DNA of 64,000 nt. Origin: JAWKWH01 sp963669455. Lineage in GTDB: Bacteria > Pseudomonadota > Alphaproteobacteria > Rhizobiales > Rhizobiaceae. Both the position numbers and the translations under genes were made by a program. Positions 50,853 through 58,120 of this stretch are shown in pieces. The notes beneath the pieces are model-generated. The model had not been told where the DNA came from. It worked only from the letters and a program-made list of their open reading frames with translations, and ran no database searches. The stretch covers positions 3,720,001 to 3,784,000 of the forward strand of contig OY770026.1 of assembly GCA_963669455.1 (NCBI GenBank), written 5' to 3'. The stretch's first letter is position 1, and every line of letters begins with the position of its first letter.

Positions 50853-52253
50853 TCAGTACCTGTAGTGTTCCGGTTTGAACGGTCCACTTGTTTCTACACC
50901 GATATAGGCGGCCTGCTCCGACGACAACTCGGTCAGTTTGGCGCCAAGCTTGTCAAGATGCAGCCGCGCGACCTTTTCATCGAGGTGTTTTGGTAGCACG
51001 TGTACGGTGTTGTCATACTCTTCACTGCGGCAGAACAGCTCGATCTGCGCCAGCACCTGATTGGTAAATGACGCCGACATGACAAAGCTTGGATGACCGG
51101 TGGCGTTGCCAAGGTTGAGCAGGCGGCCTTCCGACAGCAGGATCATGCGGTTGCCGCCGGGAAACTCGATCATGTCGACCTGCGGTTTCACGTTGGTCCA
51201 TTTTAGATTGCGCAATGCGTCGACCTGGATTTCATTGTCGAAGTGTCCGATATTTCCGACAATCGCCATGTCCTTCATCTTGCGCATGTGGTCGATGGTG
51301 ATGACGTCTTTGTTGCCGGTGGTCGTTATGACGATGTCGGCATTGGGGGCGGCTTCGTCGAGTGTTGTGACCTCAAAACCGTCCATTGCCGCCTGAAGGG
51401 CACAGATCGGATCAACTTCCGTGACCTGAACGCGGGCGCCGGCGCCCTGCAACGATGCCGCAGACCCCTTGCCGACATCACCATAGCCACAAACGACAGC
51501 CACCTTACCTGCCATCATCACGTCGGTGCCACGGCGAATACCGTCAACAAGCGATTCGCGGCAGCCAAACTTGTTGTCGAATTTCGACTTTGTCACTGAG
51601 TCATTGACATTGATCGCCGGGAAGGGAAGCAAGCCCTTTTTCTGTAGTTGATAGAGACGATTGACGCCTGTGGTCGTTTCCTCCGAAACGCCGCGGATCG
51701 CCTGCTTTTGCCGGGTAAAGAACCCAGGCGTTTGCCCCATGCGCTTTTTGATCTGCGCAAACAGGATCTGTTCTTCCTCATTGCCGGGACTGGACAGCAC
51801 ATCTTCGCCAGCCTCCGCACGGGCGCCGATCAGGATATACATTGTGGCATCACCACCATCATCGAGGATCATGTTGGATGGCTCGCCGTCCGGCCAGTTG
51901 AAGATCCGGTCTGTGTATGTCCAGTATTCCTCAAGCGTTTCGCCCTTCACGGCAAAAACCGGTGTGCCACCGGCTGCGATGGCAGCGGCGGCATGATCCT
52001 GAGTGGAAAAAATGTTGCAGGACGCCCAGCGGACCTCCGCCCCCAACGCTTTCAAGGTCTCAATCAAAACGGCTGTCTGGATGGTCATGTGCAATGAACC
52101 GGTAATGCGCGCACCGGCCAGCGGTTTCTCCTTACCAAATTCATCGCGACAGGCCATCAGGCCAGGCATTTCCGTTTCAGCGATTTCGATTTCCTTGCGA
52201 CCCCAGTCGGCAAGCGAAATGTCGGCGATATGATAGTCATTATTGTCGGGCAT
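50853..52253 (-). CDS. ahcY: S-adenosylhomocysteine hydrolase
   Basis: A 466-residue NAD-dependent enzyme that splits S-adenosylhomocysteine into adenosine and homocysteine, closing the methyl cycle. Conserved blocks are MPGLMACRDEFG, RITGSLHMTIQTAVL, NINDSVTKSKFDN-type substrate loop (here NVNDSVTKSKFDNKFG), VVCGYGDVGKGSA, NIGHFDNEIQ and the C-terminal GPFKPEHYRY with the NAD-contacting Lys/Tyr. The upstream gap to ptsH contains a perfect 16-bp palindrome that may be the operator of a SahR-type regulator. A strong terminator follows. Confidence 0.97.
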   Translation of the reverse strand: MPDNNDYHIADISLADWGRKEIEIAETEMPGLMACRDEFGKEKPLAGARITGSLHMTIQTAVLIETLKALGAEVRWASCNIFSTQDHAAAAIAAGGTPVFAVKGETLEEYWTYTDRIFNWPDGEPSNMILDDGGDATMYILIGARAEAGEDVLSSPGNEEEQILFAQIKKRMGQTPGFFTRQKQAIRGVSEETTTGVNRLYQLQKKGLLPFPAINVNDSVTKSKFDNKFGCRESLVDGIRRGTDVMMAGKVAVVCGYGDVGKGSAASLQGAGARVQVTEVDPICALQAAMDGFEVTTLDEAAPNADIVITTTGNKDVITIDHMRKMKDMAIVGNIGHFDNEIQVDALRNLKWTNVKPQVDMIEFPGGNRMILLSEGRLLNLGNATGHPSFVMSASFTNQVLAQIELFCRSEEYDNTVHVLPKHLDEKVARLHLDKLGAKLTELSSEQAAYIGVETSGPFKPEHYRY

Positions 52254-52366
52254 GAGCGGTCCAGTCGAAATATGTACGAAATCATTCTAGAGCGCGGCAA
52301 CAGGGTCGCCACAGCCCTTTCTGTCCTATGGTAGCTATCAGACTACAGGCGGAACGGCAATAAGAT

Positions 52367-52382
52367 ATAAAGAAATCTTTAT
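52367..52382. promoter_or_regulatory. Palindromic operator upstream of ahcY (SahR-like)
   Basis: ATAAAGAAATCTTTAT has 7-bp perfect arms around AA. It lies 114 bp upstream of the ahcY start in the ptsH-ahcY gap. Proteobacterial SahR (ArsR-family) sites upstream of methyl-cycle genes have a similar AAGA-N2-TCTT core, as I recall, so this is a candidate methionine-cycle operator. Confidence 0.6.
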
Positions 52383-52402
52383 TCGTGCATATGATGGCCG
52401 GG

Positions 52403-52696
52403 CTATTGCCCTTCACCAAACTTTGCGATGACCAGTTTCTCAAGCGCGGCAATCACTTCAGCGGCATCCAGACCGCGTGCCTCCACCTCAATACTGCAAC
52501 CCGGACTTGCCGCAAGCATCATCAGATCGAGAATGGAACCGCCATCAACCGACATGTCATCCTTTTTAACCACCACATCGCAGGCAAAGCGGTTGACGGT
52601 TTCGACGAATTTTGCCGACGCGCGCGCATGGAGGCCGCGTTCATTGATAATCGGGAACCGGCGGACGACGATCGGCAGGCCTTCATCGGATGTCAT
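52403..52696 (-). CDS. ptsH: Phosphocarrier protein HPr (nitrogen-type PTS)
   Basis: A 97-residue HPr with the phosphorylatable His23 in ERGLHARASAKF and, 31 residues later, Ser54 in VDGGSILDLMML. That spacing equals His15 to Ser46 in Gram-positive HPr, so the HprK target site is preserved. In rhizobia this HPr works with EI-Ntr and EIIA proteins in regulation rather than sugar uptake. It overlaps the EIIA gene by 4 bp. No hprK gene is present beside it. Confidence 0.95.
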   Translation of the reverse strand: MTSDEGLPIVVRRFPIINERGLHARASAKFVETVNRFACDVVVKKDDMSVDGGSILDLMMLAASPGCSIEVEARGLDAAEVIAALEKLVIAKFGEGQ

Positions 52697-53094
52697 TTTC
52701 CGACCAGAACCTGACTTGCGACATTGATATATTTCTTGCCTGCCTCCTGGGCATCAACAATTGCGGTCTTCAAATCACTGGCCGATCTGCTGCCCGACAA
52801 TTTGATCAGCATGGGAAGATTGACGCCGGCGATCACTTCGATCTTGTCGGCTTCCATGACCGAGATCGCAAGATTGGAGGGGGTTCCGCCAAACATATCG
52901 GTCAGGATGATGACACCGGCCCCGTCATCGGCACGCCTGACCGCCGAAACGATGTCGCGCCGGCGCTGCTCCATATCGTCCTCGGGGCCGATAGATACGG
53001 TTTCGAATTTTTCCTGTGGTCCAACCACATGTTCGCATGCGTGCCGGAATTCCTCTGCCAGCCGTCCATGTGTGACAAGCACGAGTCCTATCAT
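52693..53094 (-). CDS. Mannose-family PTS EIIA domain protein
   Basis: A 133-residue EIIA(Man) protein with phospho-accepting His9 in GLVLVTHGRLAEEF; LTDMFGGTPSNLAIS is the family core. No EIIB, EIIC or EIID genes are near, so it is the regulatory stand-alone type of alphaproteobacteria that receives phosphate from HPr. ATG 53094 gives the standard MIGLVLVTHG start; a frame extending 39 residues upstream is not family-like. The 169 bp between it and the chvG stop is where hprK usually lies and contains no gene. Confidence 0.93.
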   Translation of the reverse strand: MIGLVLVTHGRLAEEFRHACEHVVGPQEKFETVSIGPEDDMEQRRRDIVSAVRRADDGAGVIILTDMFGGTPSNLAISVMEADKIEVIAGVNLPMLIKLSGSRSASDLKTAIVDAQEAGKKYINVASQVLVGK

Positions 53095-53263
53095 TTTTGG
53101 TATCGCTCCCGATACGGCACAAACAAAACACCACCCAAGGCGCGGGCGAAAATGCACTCTTGTCAGGCTGACGCAGCTTGACAAGCCTGAAAATGCAAAG
53201 AATGAGCGCATTTCGCATAAAAACGGCCAATCGCGCAGTATCGTGAATGGGTTTATCGGTCAA

Positions 53264-55078
53264 TCAGGCCCAGCTGTTACCAGTCTGTTTACGACCACGG
53301 TCATTTTCGGCCGGTAGTACCACAGTGAAGCGGGCACCACGAATGTCACCGGGCTTGCCGCCGGCAATGTTTTCGGCGCGCAATGTGCCGCCATGAGCCT
53401 CGATGATCTGGCGGCTGATTGACAGGCCGAGGCCTGAATTCTGGCCAAACGCCTCGCTGCCGGGCCGATCGGTGTAAAAACGTTCGAATATGCGCTCGAT
53501 ATTGTCGGCGCTTATGCCCGGACCATTGTCTTCAAGGGTGACGATGATGTTTCGGCTGGACCGGGCCAGTGTGATGGCAATTCTGCCTCCTGGAACAGGT
53601 ACGAACGAGCGGGCGTTGTCGATCAGATTTGTGATCACCTGGCCCAGACGCAATTCATGGCCGGTCACGACGAATTTGCCGGCACCCGGTAATGGCTCCT
53701 CGATCGCCAACGCCAAATCCACCGGCCTGTCCTTGTTTCCTGTCTGGCGGCAAACCGAAACGACATCCTGCAGGAAGCTTTTCATATCCACCCGGCCGGC
53801 ATCGTCGCGCGCCAGTTCGGCATCAAGGCGCGAGGCGTCCGAAATATCGGAAATCAAACGATCCAGCCGATGCACATCATGCTGAATCACTTCGAGCAGG
53901 CGCTGGTGTGATTCCGGATTTTTAACCCGTGGCAGCGTTTCCACAGCACTGCGCAGCGAGGTGAGCGGATTTTTCAGTTCATGGCTGACATCAGCGGCAA
54001 AGCTCTCAATTGCCTCGATACGGGCATAAAGCGCATTGGTCATGTCGCGCAATGCCGAAGACAGGTTGCCGATTTCGTCCTGCCGGTCGGAGAAATCCGG
54101 AATTTCCTCGCGGGTCCGGATACCACGGCGGACCCGAATGGCTGCAGCCGACAAACGGCGCAACGGGTTGGCGATGGTCGACGCCAATAGCAGCGACAGG
54201 ATGGCGGTAACAAGTGCCGCCACGCCAAATACGCGAACAATGGCGCGCCGCTCGGCGGCAACAATTTTGTCGATATCGCCGCCCTGGGTCGACAGCATCA
54301 GCACACCAAGGACAGCACGAAAGCGTTGTACCGGCACGGCCACCGAAACGACCATTTCGCCTTGCTCGCTGATGCGAACCACCGTGTCGGGGCTGCCTGT
54401 CAGCGCGGTTATGACTTCAGGATAGGCGCCGCCGCTGCCGCCCGGCTCTTCCCGGTAGAGCGGCAGATCACTTCTGCGGAACAGGCCGGAGGTCATTTTC
54501 AAAACCCGGTCGATGATGCCGGAGTCGTCCTCCTCAACCGGTGGCAGATCATAGCGCAATATCTGTCCGCCGGAATAAAGATGCCTCGAATCCAAAAGCA
54601 GGTTGGAATCACGATCGTAGATGCGCGCACGCGTCCTGGTTGGCGAGATCAGCCGCCTCAGCACCGGAGCGACACGTTCCGGATTGATCGGAAAATCCAG
54701 GCTGTCGAGCTGATTGGCGCCCGGTGAAATGCTCTGGCCGGCCTGTAGCTCGAGAAGTTTTTCCGGGTCGATGGTAATCGCATCGGTCTGGATGGTGGCC
54801 GACGCGGCAATCGCGCCGGCGATGATTTCACCCTGCGTCATCAGGCTTTCCACCCGCGCATCGATCAAACCATCGCGAAACTGGTTCAGATACAAAATGC
54901 CTGACACCAAAACGGCAAGTGCCGCCAAATTCAAAAACAGAATGCGGCGGGTCAGACTTGAGAAGATATAATGGCCGAGCAGACGACGAAACGGCAAGGC
55001 CATGGCCGACAGCCAGGACCTTCCCGGCCGCTTTGCTTTTTTGCCCTTCAATCCGGGCGGTTCGCTTCTTGCAAGCAT
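53264..55078 (-). CDS. chvG: Sensor histidine kinase ChvG/ExoS/BvrS
   Basis: A 604-residue membrane kinase: first membrane segment ILFLNLAALAVLVSGILYL, a periplasmic domain of roughly 240 residues, second segment FGVAALVTAILSLLLAS, a HAMP linker (NPLRRLSAAAIRVRRG), H-box AADVSHELKNPLTSLRSA, N-box NLIDNARSF, and G-boxes LEDNGPGIS and GLGLSISRQIIEAHGG. In rhizobia and Brucella it senses acid or envelope signals with ChvI and controls exopolysaccharide, envelope and host-interaction genes. It lies 36 bp downstream of chvI. Confidence 0.95.
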   Translation of the reverse strand: MLARSEPPGLKGKKAKRPGRSWLSAMALPFRRLLGHYIFSSLTRRILFLNLAALAVLVSGILYLNQFRDGLIDARVESLMTQGEIIAGAIAASATIQTDAITIDPEKLLELQAGQSISPGANQLDSLDFPINPERVAPVLRRLISPTRTRARIYDRDSNLLLDSRHLYSGGQILRYDLPPVEEDDSGIIDRVLKMTSGLFRRSDLPLYREEPGGSGGAYPEVITALTGSPDTVVRISEQGEMVVSVAVPVQRFRAVLGVLMLSTQGGDIDKIVAAERRAIVRVFGVAALVTAILSLLLASTIANPLRRLSAAAIRVRRGIRTREEIPDFSDRQDEIGNLSSALRDMTNALYARIEAIESFAADVSHELKNPLTSLRSAVETLPRVKNPESHQRLLEVIQHDVHRLDRLISDISDASRLDAELARDDAGRVDMKSFLQDVVSVCRQTGNKDRPVDLALAIEEPLPGAGKFVVTGHELRLGQVITNLIDNARSFVPVPGGRIAITLARSSRNIIVTLEDNGPGISADNIERIFERFYTDRPGSEAFGQNSGLGLSISRQIIEAHGGTLRAENIAGGKPGDIRGARFTVVLPAENDRGRKQTGNSWA

Positions 55079-55114
55079 GGTCCGTATGCCACTCCCGGGA
55101 GTGCTGCGGGTCGC

Positions 55115-55816
55115 CTACGCTTCGCGGAACCGGTAGCCAACTCCGTAAAGCGTCTCGATCATGTCGAAGTCATTATCGACCGATTTGAACTTCTTGCGCA
55201 GCCTCTTGATGTGGCTGTCGATCGTACGGTCGTCGACGTAGACCTGTTCGTCATAGGCTGAATCCATCAGCGCGTCACGGCTTTTTACTACACCTGGCCT
55301 TTGTGCCAGCGAATGTAAAATCAGAAATTCCGTCACGGTTAACGTCACTGGTTCGTCTTTCCAGGTGCAGGTGTGGCGCTCCTGATCCATCACAAGCTGC
55401 CCGCGTTCAATGGTTTTTTGCTTCTGGTCAGAACCCTTGGTACCAGATTCACGTGCGATGAAGCGGCGAAGGACCGCTTTTACCCGCTCGACCAGCAGAC
55501 GCTGCGAGAACGGTTTCTTGATGAAATCATCAGCCCCCATCTTCAGGCCGAACAGCTCGTCGATTTCATCATCCTTCGACGTCAAGAAAATGACCGGCAG
55601 GTCGCTCTTCTGGCGCAGGCGGCGCAGAAGCTCCATGCCATCCATTCGGGGCATCTTGATATCGAATATCGCAAGGTTCGGCGGCCTGGTCTGCAAACCC
55701 TCAAGTGCCGATGCACCGTCGGTATAGGTCTCCACCCGGTAACCTTCAGATTCCAGAGCGATCGAAACCGATGTCAGGATATTACGGTCGTCATCAACAA
55801 GCGCAATGGTTGCCAT
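55115..55816 (-). CDS. chvI: Response regulator ChvI/BvrR
   Basis: A 233-residue OmpR-family regulator with phospho-acceptor Asp52 in IFDIKMPRMDG, acidic pocket DDD at 8-10, Lys in ADDFIKKPF, and a C-terminal winged helix (LTVTEFLILHSLAQRPG, YVDDRTIDSHIKRLRKKF). The sequence is close to rhizobial ChvI throughout. ATG 55816 gives the canonical MATIALVDDDRN start; ATGs at 55834 and 55837 would add six or seven residues. It is divergent from pckA across a 365-bp region. Confidence 0.96.
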   Translation of the reverse strand: MATIALVDDDRNILTSVSIALESEGYRVETYTDGASALEGLQTRPPNLAIFDIKMPRMDGMELLRRLRQKSDLPVIFLTSKDDEIDELFGLKMGADDFIKKPFSQRLLVERVKAVLRRFIARESGTKGSDQKQKTIERGQLVMDQERHTCTWKDEPVTLTVTEFLILHSLAQRPGVVKSRDALMDSAYDEQVYVDDRTIDSHIKRLRKKFKSVDNDFDMIETLYGVGYRFREA

Positions 55817-56181
55817 GTCAAATTTCTCCCTCATCATTGGGCGTCCCTTCCTCAGCTGATCCAAAAAAGGGCTACAGACGGACAAATTGAGTACAAATTG
55901 TGGCACAGATCAAAACCAATGTCACAGGCCTCACCAGTATTTGCCTTATGCAGCACCCATCTATTTGTGCGTCCGCCACAGGTTTCCTTGGGAAAGGCCC
56001 TGCCTATTTGTCAGCGGCGGATTAGCTTATTCACATATTCTAAACGATTTAATTGATTTTCAAATTTTTTAAATCGATTAATGATTTGAAATTAAATGCC
56101 TAATCTGGTTCAGCAACGCGATCAAACTGGGGGAGAGCATTCCGCCGGTATATATAGAGTTCTTGTGACGGAGCGTCAGAG
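55817..56181. promoter_or_regulatory. Divergent chvI / pckA promoter region with AT-rich dyad
   Basis: No gene is seen in this 365-bp gap. Positions 56029-56099 are strongly AT-rich against the GC-rich background. They include the inverted repeat TTTCAAAT / ATTTGAAA (56058-56065 and 56084-56091) around an AATCGATT palindrome at 56072-56079. TATATATAGAG near 56150 may be part of a pckA -10 region, and GGAG at 56168 is its ribosome-binding site. The dyad is a plausible regulator or bending-protein site. Confidence 0.55.
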
Positions 56182-57792
56182 ATGATCGAGAGTGGATTGC
56201 GAAACACCGATTGCAGCATCGAGCTGACCGGCCTGAAAAATCTCAGCCATGTCCACTATAATCTGCTTGAGCCGGAGCTTTACGAAGAGATCATCCGCCG
56301 CAACGAAGCTGAAACGACCGCCCATGGCGCGCTGGTGGCGCGCACCGGACAGCACACGGGAAGGTCGGCCAAAGACAAGTTCGTGGTCAAAAACAGCGAA
56401 ACCGAAAACATCATCTGGTGGGAGAACAACAAGGCGATCACACCTGAACATTTCGAGTTGCTCTACCAGGATTTTATCGCCCATGCGGAAGGCCTCGATG
56501 TTTTTGTTCAAGATCTTATCGGCGGTGCGGACGAGGCAAATGCGCTGCCGGTGCGCGTTGTCACCGAATATGCCTGGCACTCCCACTTCATCCGCAATCT
56601 TCTAATCCGGCCCGGGCGTGATGCGCTGGCATCATTCGTGCCGAAGATGACCATCATCGACCTGCCGTCTTTCCGTGCCGATCCGGAGCGCCATGGCTGC
56701 CGCACGGAAACGATTATCGCCGTCGATTTTACCCGAATGCTGGTGCTGATCGGCGGCACCTCCTATGCGGGCGAAATGAAAAAATCGGTCTTTACCGCGC
56801 TCAACTATCTGCTGCCGAAAACCGGCGTGATGCCGATGCATTGCTCCGCCAATGTCGGCGGTGATGATGATGCAGCGATCTTTTTCGGCCTTTCTGGCAC
56901 CGGCAAGACCACGCTGTCGGCCGACCCCAAGCGCACTTTGATCGGCGATGACGAACATGGCTGGGGCGAAGACGGCATTTTCAATTTCGAAGGCGGTTGC
57001 TACGCCAAGACCATCAAGCTTTCGAAGGAGGCAGAACCGGAAATTTATGCCACGACACAGCGGTTCGGGACGATCCTTGAAAATGTCGTACTTGATGAGA
57101 ACCGCGTTCCCGATTTCGATGACGGATCGCTGACGGAAAACACGCGCTGTGCCTATCCGCTGCATTTTATTCCCAACGCCAGCGAGACCGGCCGTGCACC
57201 GCATCCCAAGAATATCATTATGCTGACGGCGGACGCTTTCGGGGTTCTGCCTCCCATCGCCCGGCTGACGCCGGCGCAGGCTATGTACCATTTCCTGTCC
57301 GGCTACACGGCCAAGGTTGCCGGCACCGAAAAGGGCGTGACCGAACCGGAAGCAACCTTTTCGACCTGTTTTGGCGCACCGTTCATGCCGCGGCACCCGT
57401 CGGAATACGGCAATCTCCTGCGTGATCTGATTGCCTGGCACGATGTCGATTGCTGGCTGGTCAATACCGGCTGGACCGGCGGTGCCTATGGTGTCGGCAG
57501 CCGCATGCCAATCAAGGCGACGCGCGCATTGTTGACGGCTGCTCTCGATGGTTCGCTGAATGCCAGCGAATTCCGCACCGATCAGAATTTCGGCTTTGAG
57601 GTGCCGGTCTCGGTTCCCGGTATCGACAATTCCATTCTCGATCCGCGCTCCACCTGGGCAGATGGCCAGGCCTATGACAAACAGGCAGAAAGGCTGGTCG
57701 GCATGTTCATCGACAATTTCGCCAAGTTCGAGGCGCATGTCGACGCAGCGGTGTTAAGCGCCGCACCGGCCGTTCAGATCGCGGCGGAGTAG
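56182..57792 (+). CDS. pckA: Phosphoenolpyruvate carboxykinase (ATP)
   Basis: A 536-residue gluconeogenic enzyme converting oxaloacetate and ATP to PEP and CO2. The kinase-1a P-loop is GLSGTGKTTLSADPKR and kinase-2 is LIGDDEHGWG. ARTGQHTGRSAKDKFVV, TEYAWHSHFIRNLLIRP, MHCSANVG and NTGWTGGAYGVGSRM are the family blocks. It is divergent from chvI, the standard rhizobial arrangement; in Sinorhizobium ChvI influences pckA-linked metabolism. Repeat B4 begins 20 bp after its stop. Confidence 0.97.
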   Translation: MIESGLRNTDCSIELTGLKNLSHVHYNLLEPELYEEIIRRNEAETTAHGALVARTGQHTGRSAKDKFVVKNSETENIIWWENNKAITPEHFELLYQDFIAHAEGLDVFVQDLIGGADEANALPVRVVTEYAWHSHFIRNLLIRPGRDALASFVPKMTIIDLPSFRADPERHGCRTETIIAVDFTRMLVLIGGTSYAGEMKKSVFTALNYLLPKTGVMPMHCSANVGGDDDAAIFFGLSGTGKTTLSADPKRTLIGDDEHGWGEDGIFNFEGGCYAKTIKLSKEAEPEIYATTQRFGTILENVVLDENRVPDFDDGSLTENTRCAYPLHFIPNASETGRAPHPKNIIMLTADAFGVLPPIARLTPAQAMYHFLSGYTAKVAGTEKGVTEPEATFSTCFGAPFMPRHPSEYGNLLRDLIAWHDVDCWLVNTGWTGGAYGVGSRMPIKATRALLTAALDGSLNASEFRTDQNFGFEVPVSVPGIDNSILDPRSTWADGQAYDKQAERLVGMFIDNFAKFEAHVDAAVLSAAPAVQIAAE

Positions 57793-57811
57793 CTGCCGCC
57801 TTTTGTAGGCT

Positions 57812-58120
57812 TAGAGCGTATCCGGCTTAAATGGGAGCGGTTTGATGGTGAGGATTTTTCGCTTCGGCGAAGAGAATACCGGAGTGCGATGTAACATCGT
57901 GCGAGGATTTCGATGAAGCCGGTGCGGAAAAGCCGCCCAAGCCGATTGGAGACCAGCGCATTGAGGCATTCAATAAACCGCAATCGTTTGAACTTGCTTC
58001 TTTGCACCCTGAACGGCGTCGCGCGTGGCTAACGGTGTTCACACCGCGTCGCCCCGCTCTCCTAGTCAGGGCACAAATTAGCGGCGTTCAAACGTTTCCA
58101 TTTAAACCGGATGCGCTCTA
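57812..58120 (-). repeat. Family B structured repeat, copy B4 (309 bp, reversed orientation)
   Basis: TA-flanked, lying opposite to B1-B3. The ends pair over about 22 bp with one wobble and one mismatch. Internal helices: 58001-58012 with 58066-58077, hairpin CGGTGT-TC-ACACCG at 58033-58046, and 57887-57899 reading CGATG-TAA-CATCG, where the fifth base pair differs from B1-B3 (C-G changed to G-C) yet remains paired. Its right-hand CTA is the TAG stop codon of the autotransporter-like gene. Confidence 0.9.

Noticed and set aside
52285..52310. A further repeat end (CTAGAGCG) upstream of ahcY
   Set aside because: Only about eight bases match the family ends, with no paired second end or body, so chance is sufficient.
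52254..52402. A SAM or SAH riboswitch upstream of ahcY
   Set aside because: I could not fit the region to a known SAM/SAH aptamer; only the short palindrome at 52367 stands out.
56632..57738. A 368-codon open frame on the minus strand opposite pckA
   Set aside because: It is antisense to pckA and unlike any protein family; the pckA frame explains the codon pattern.
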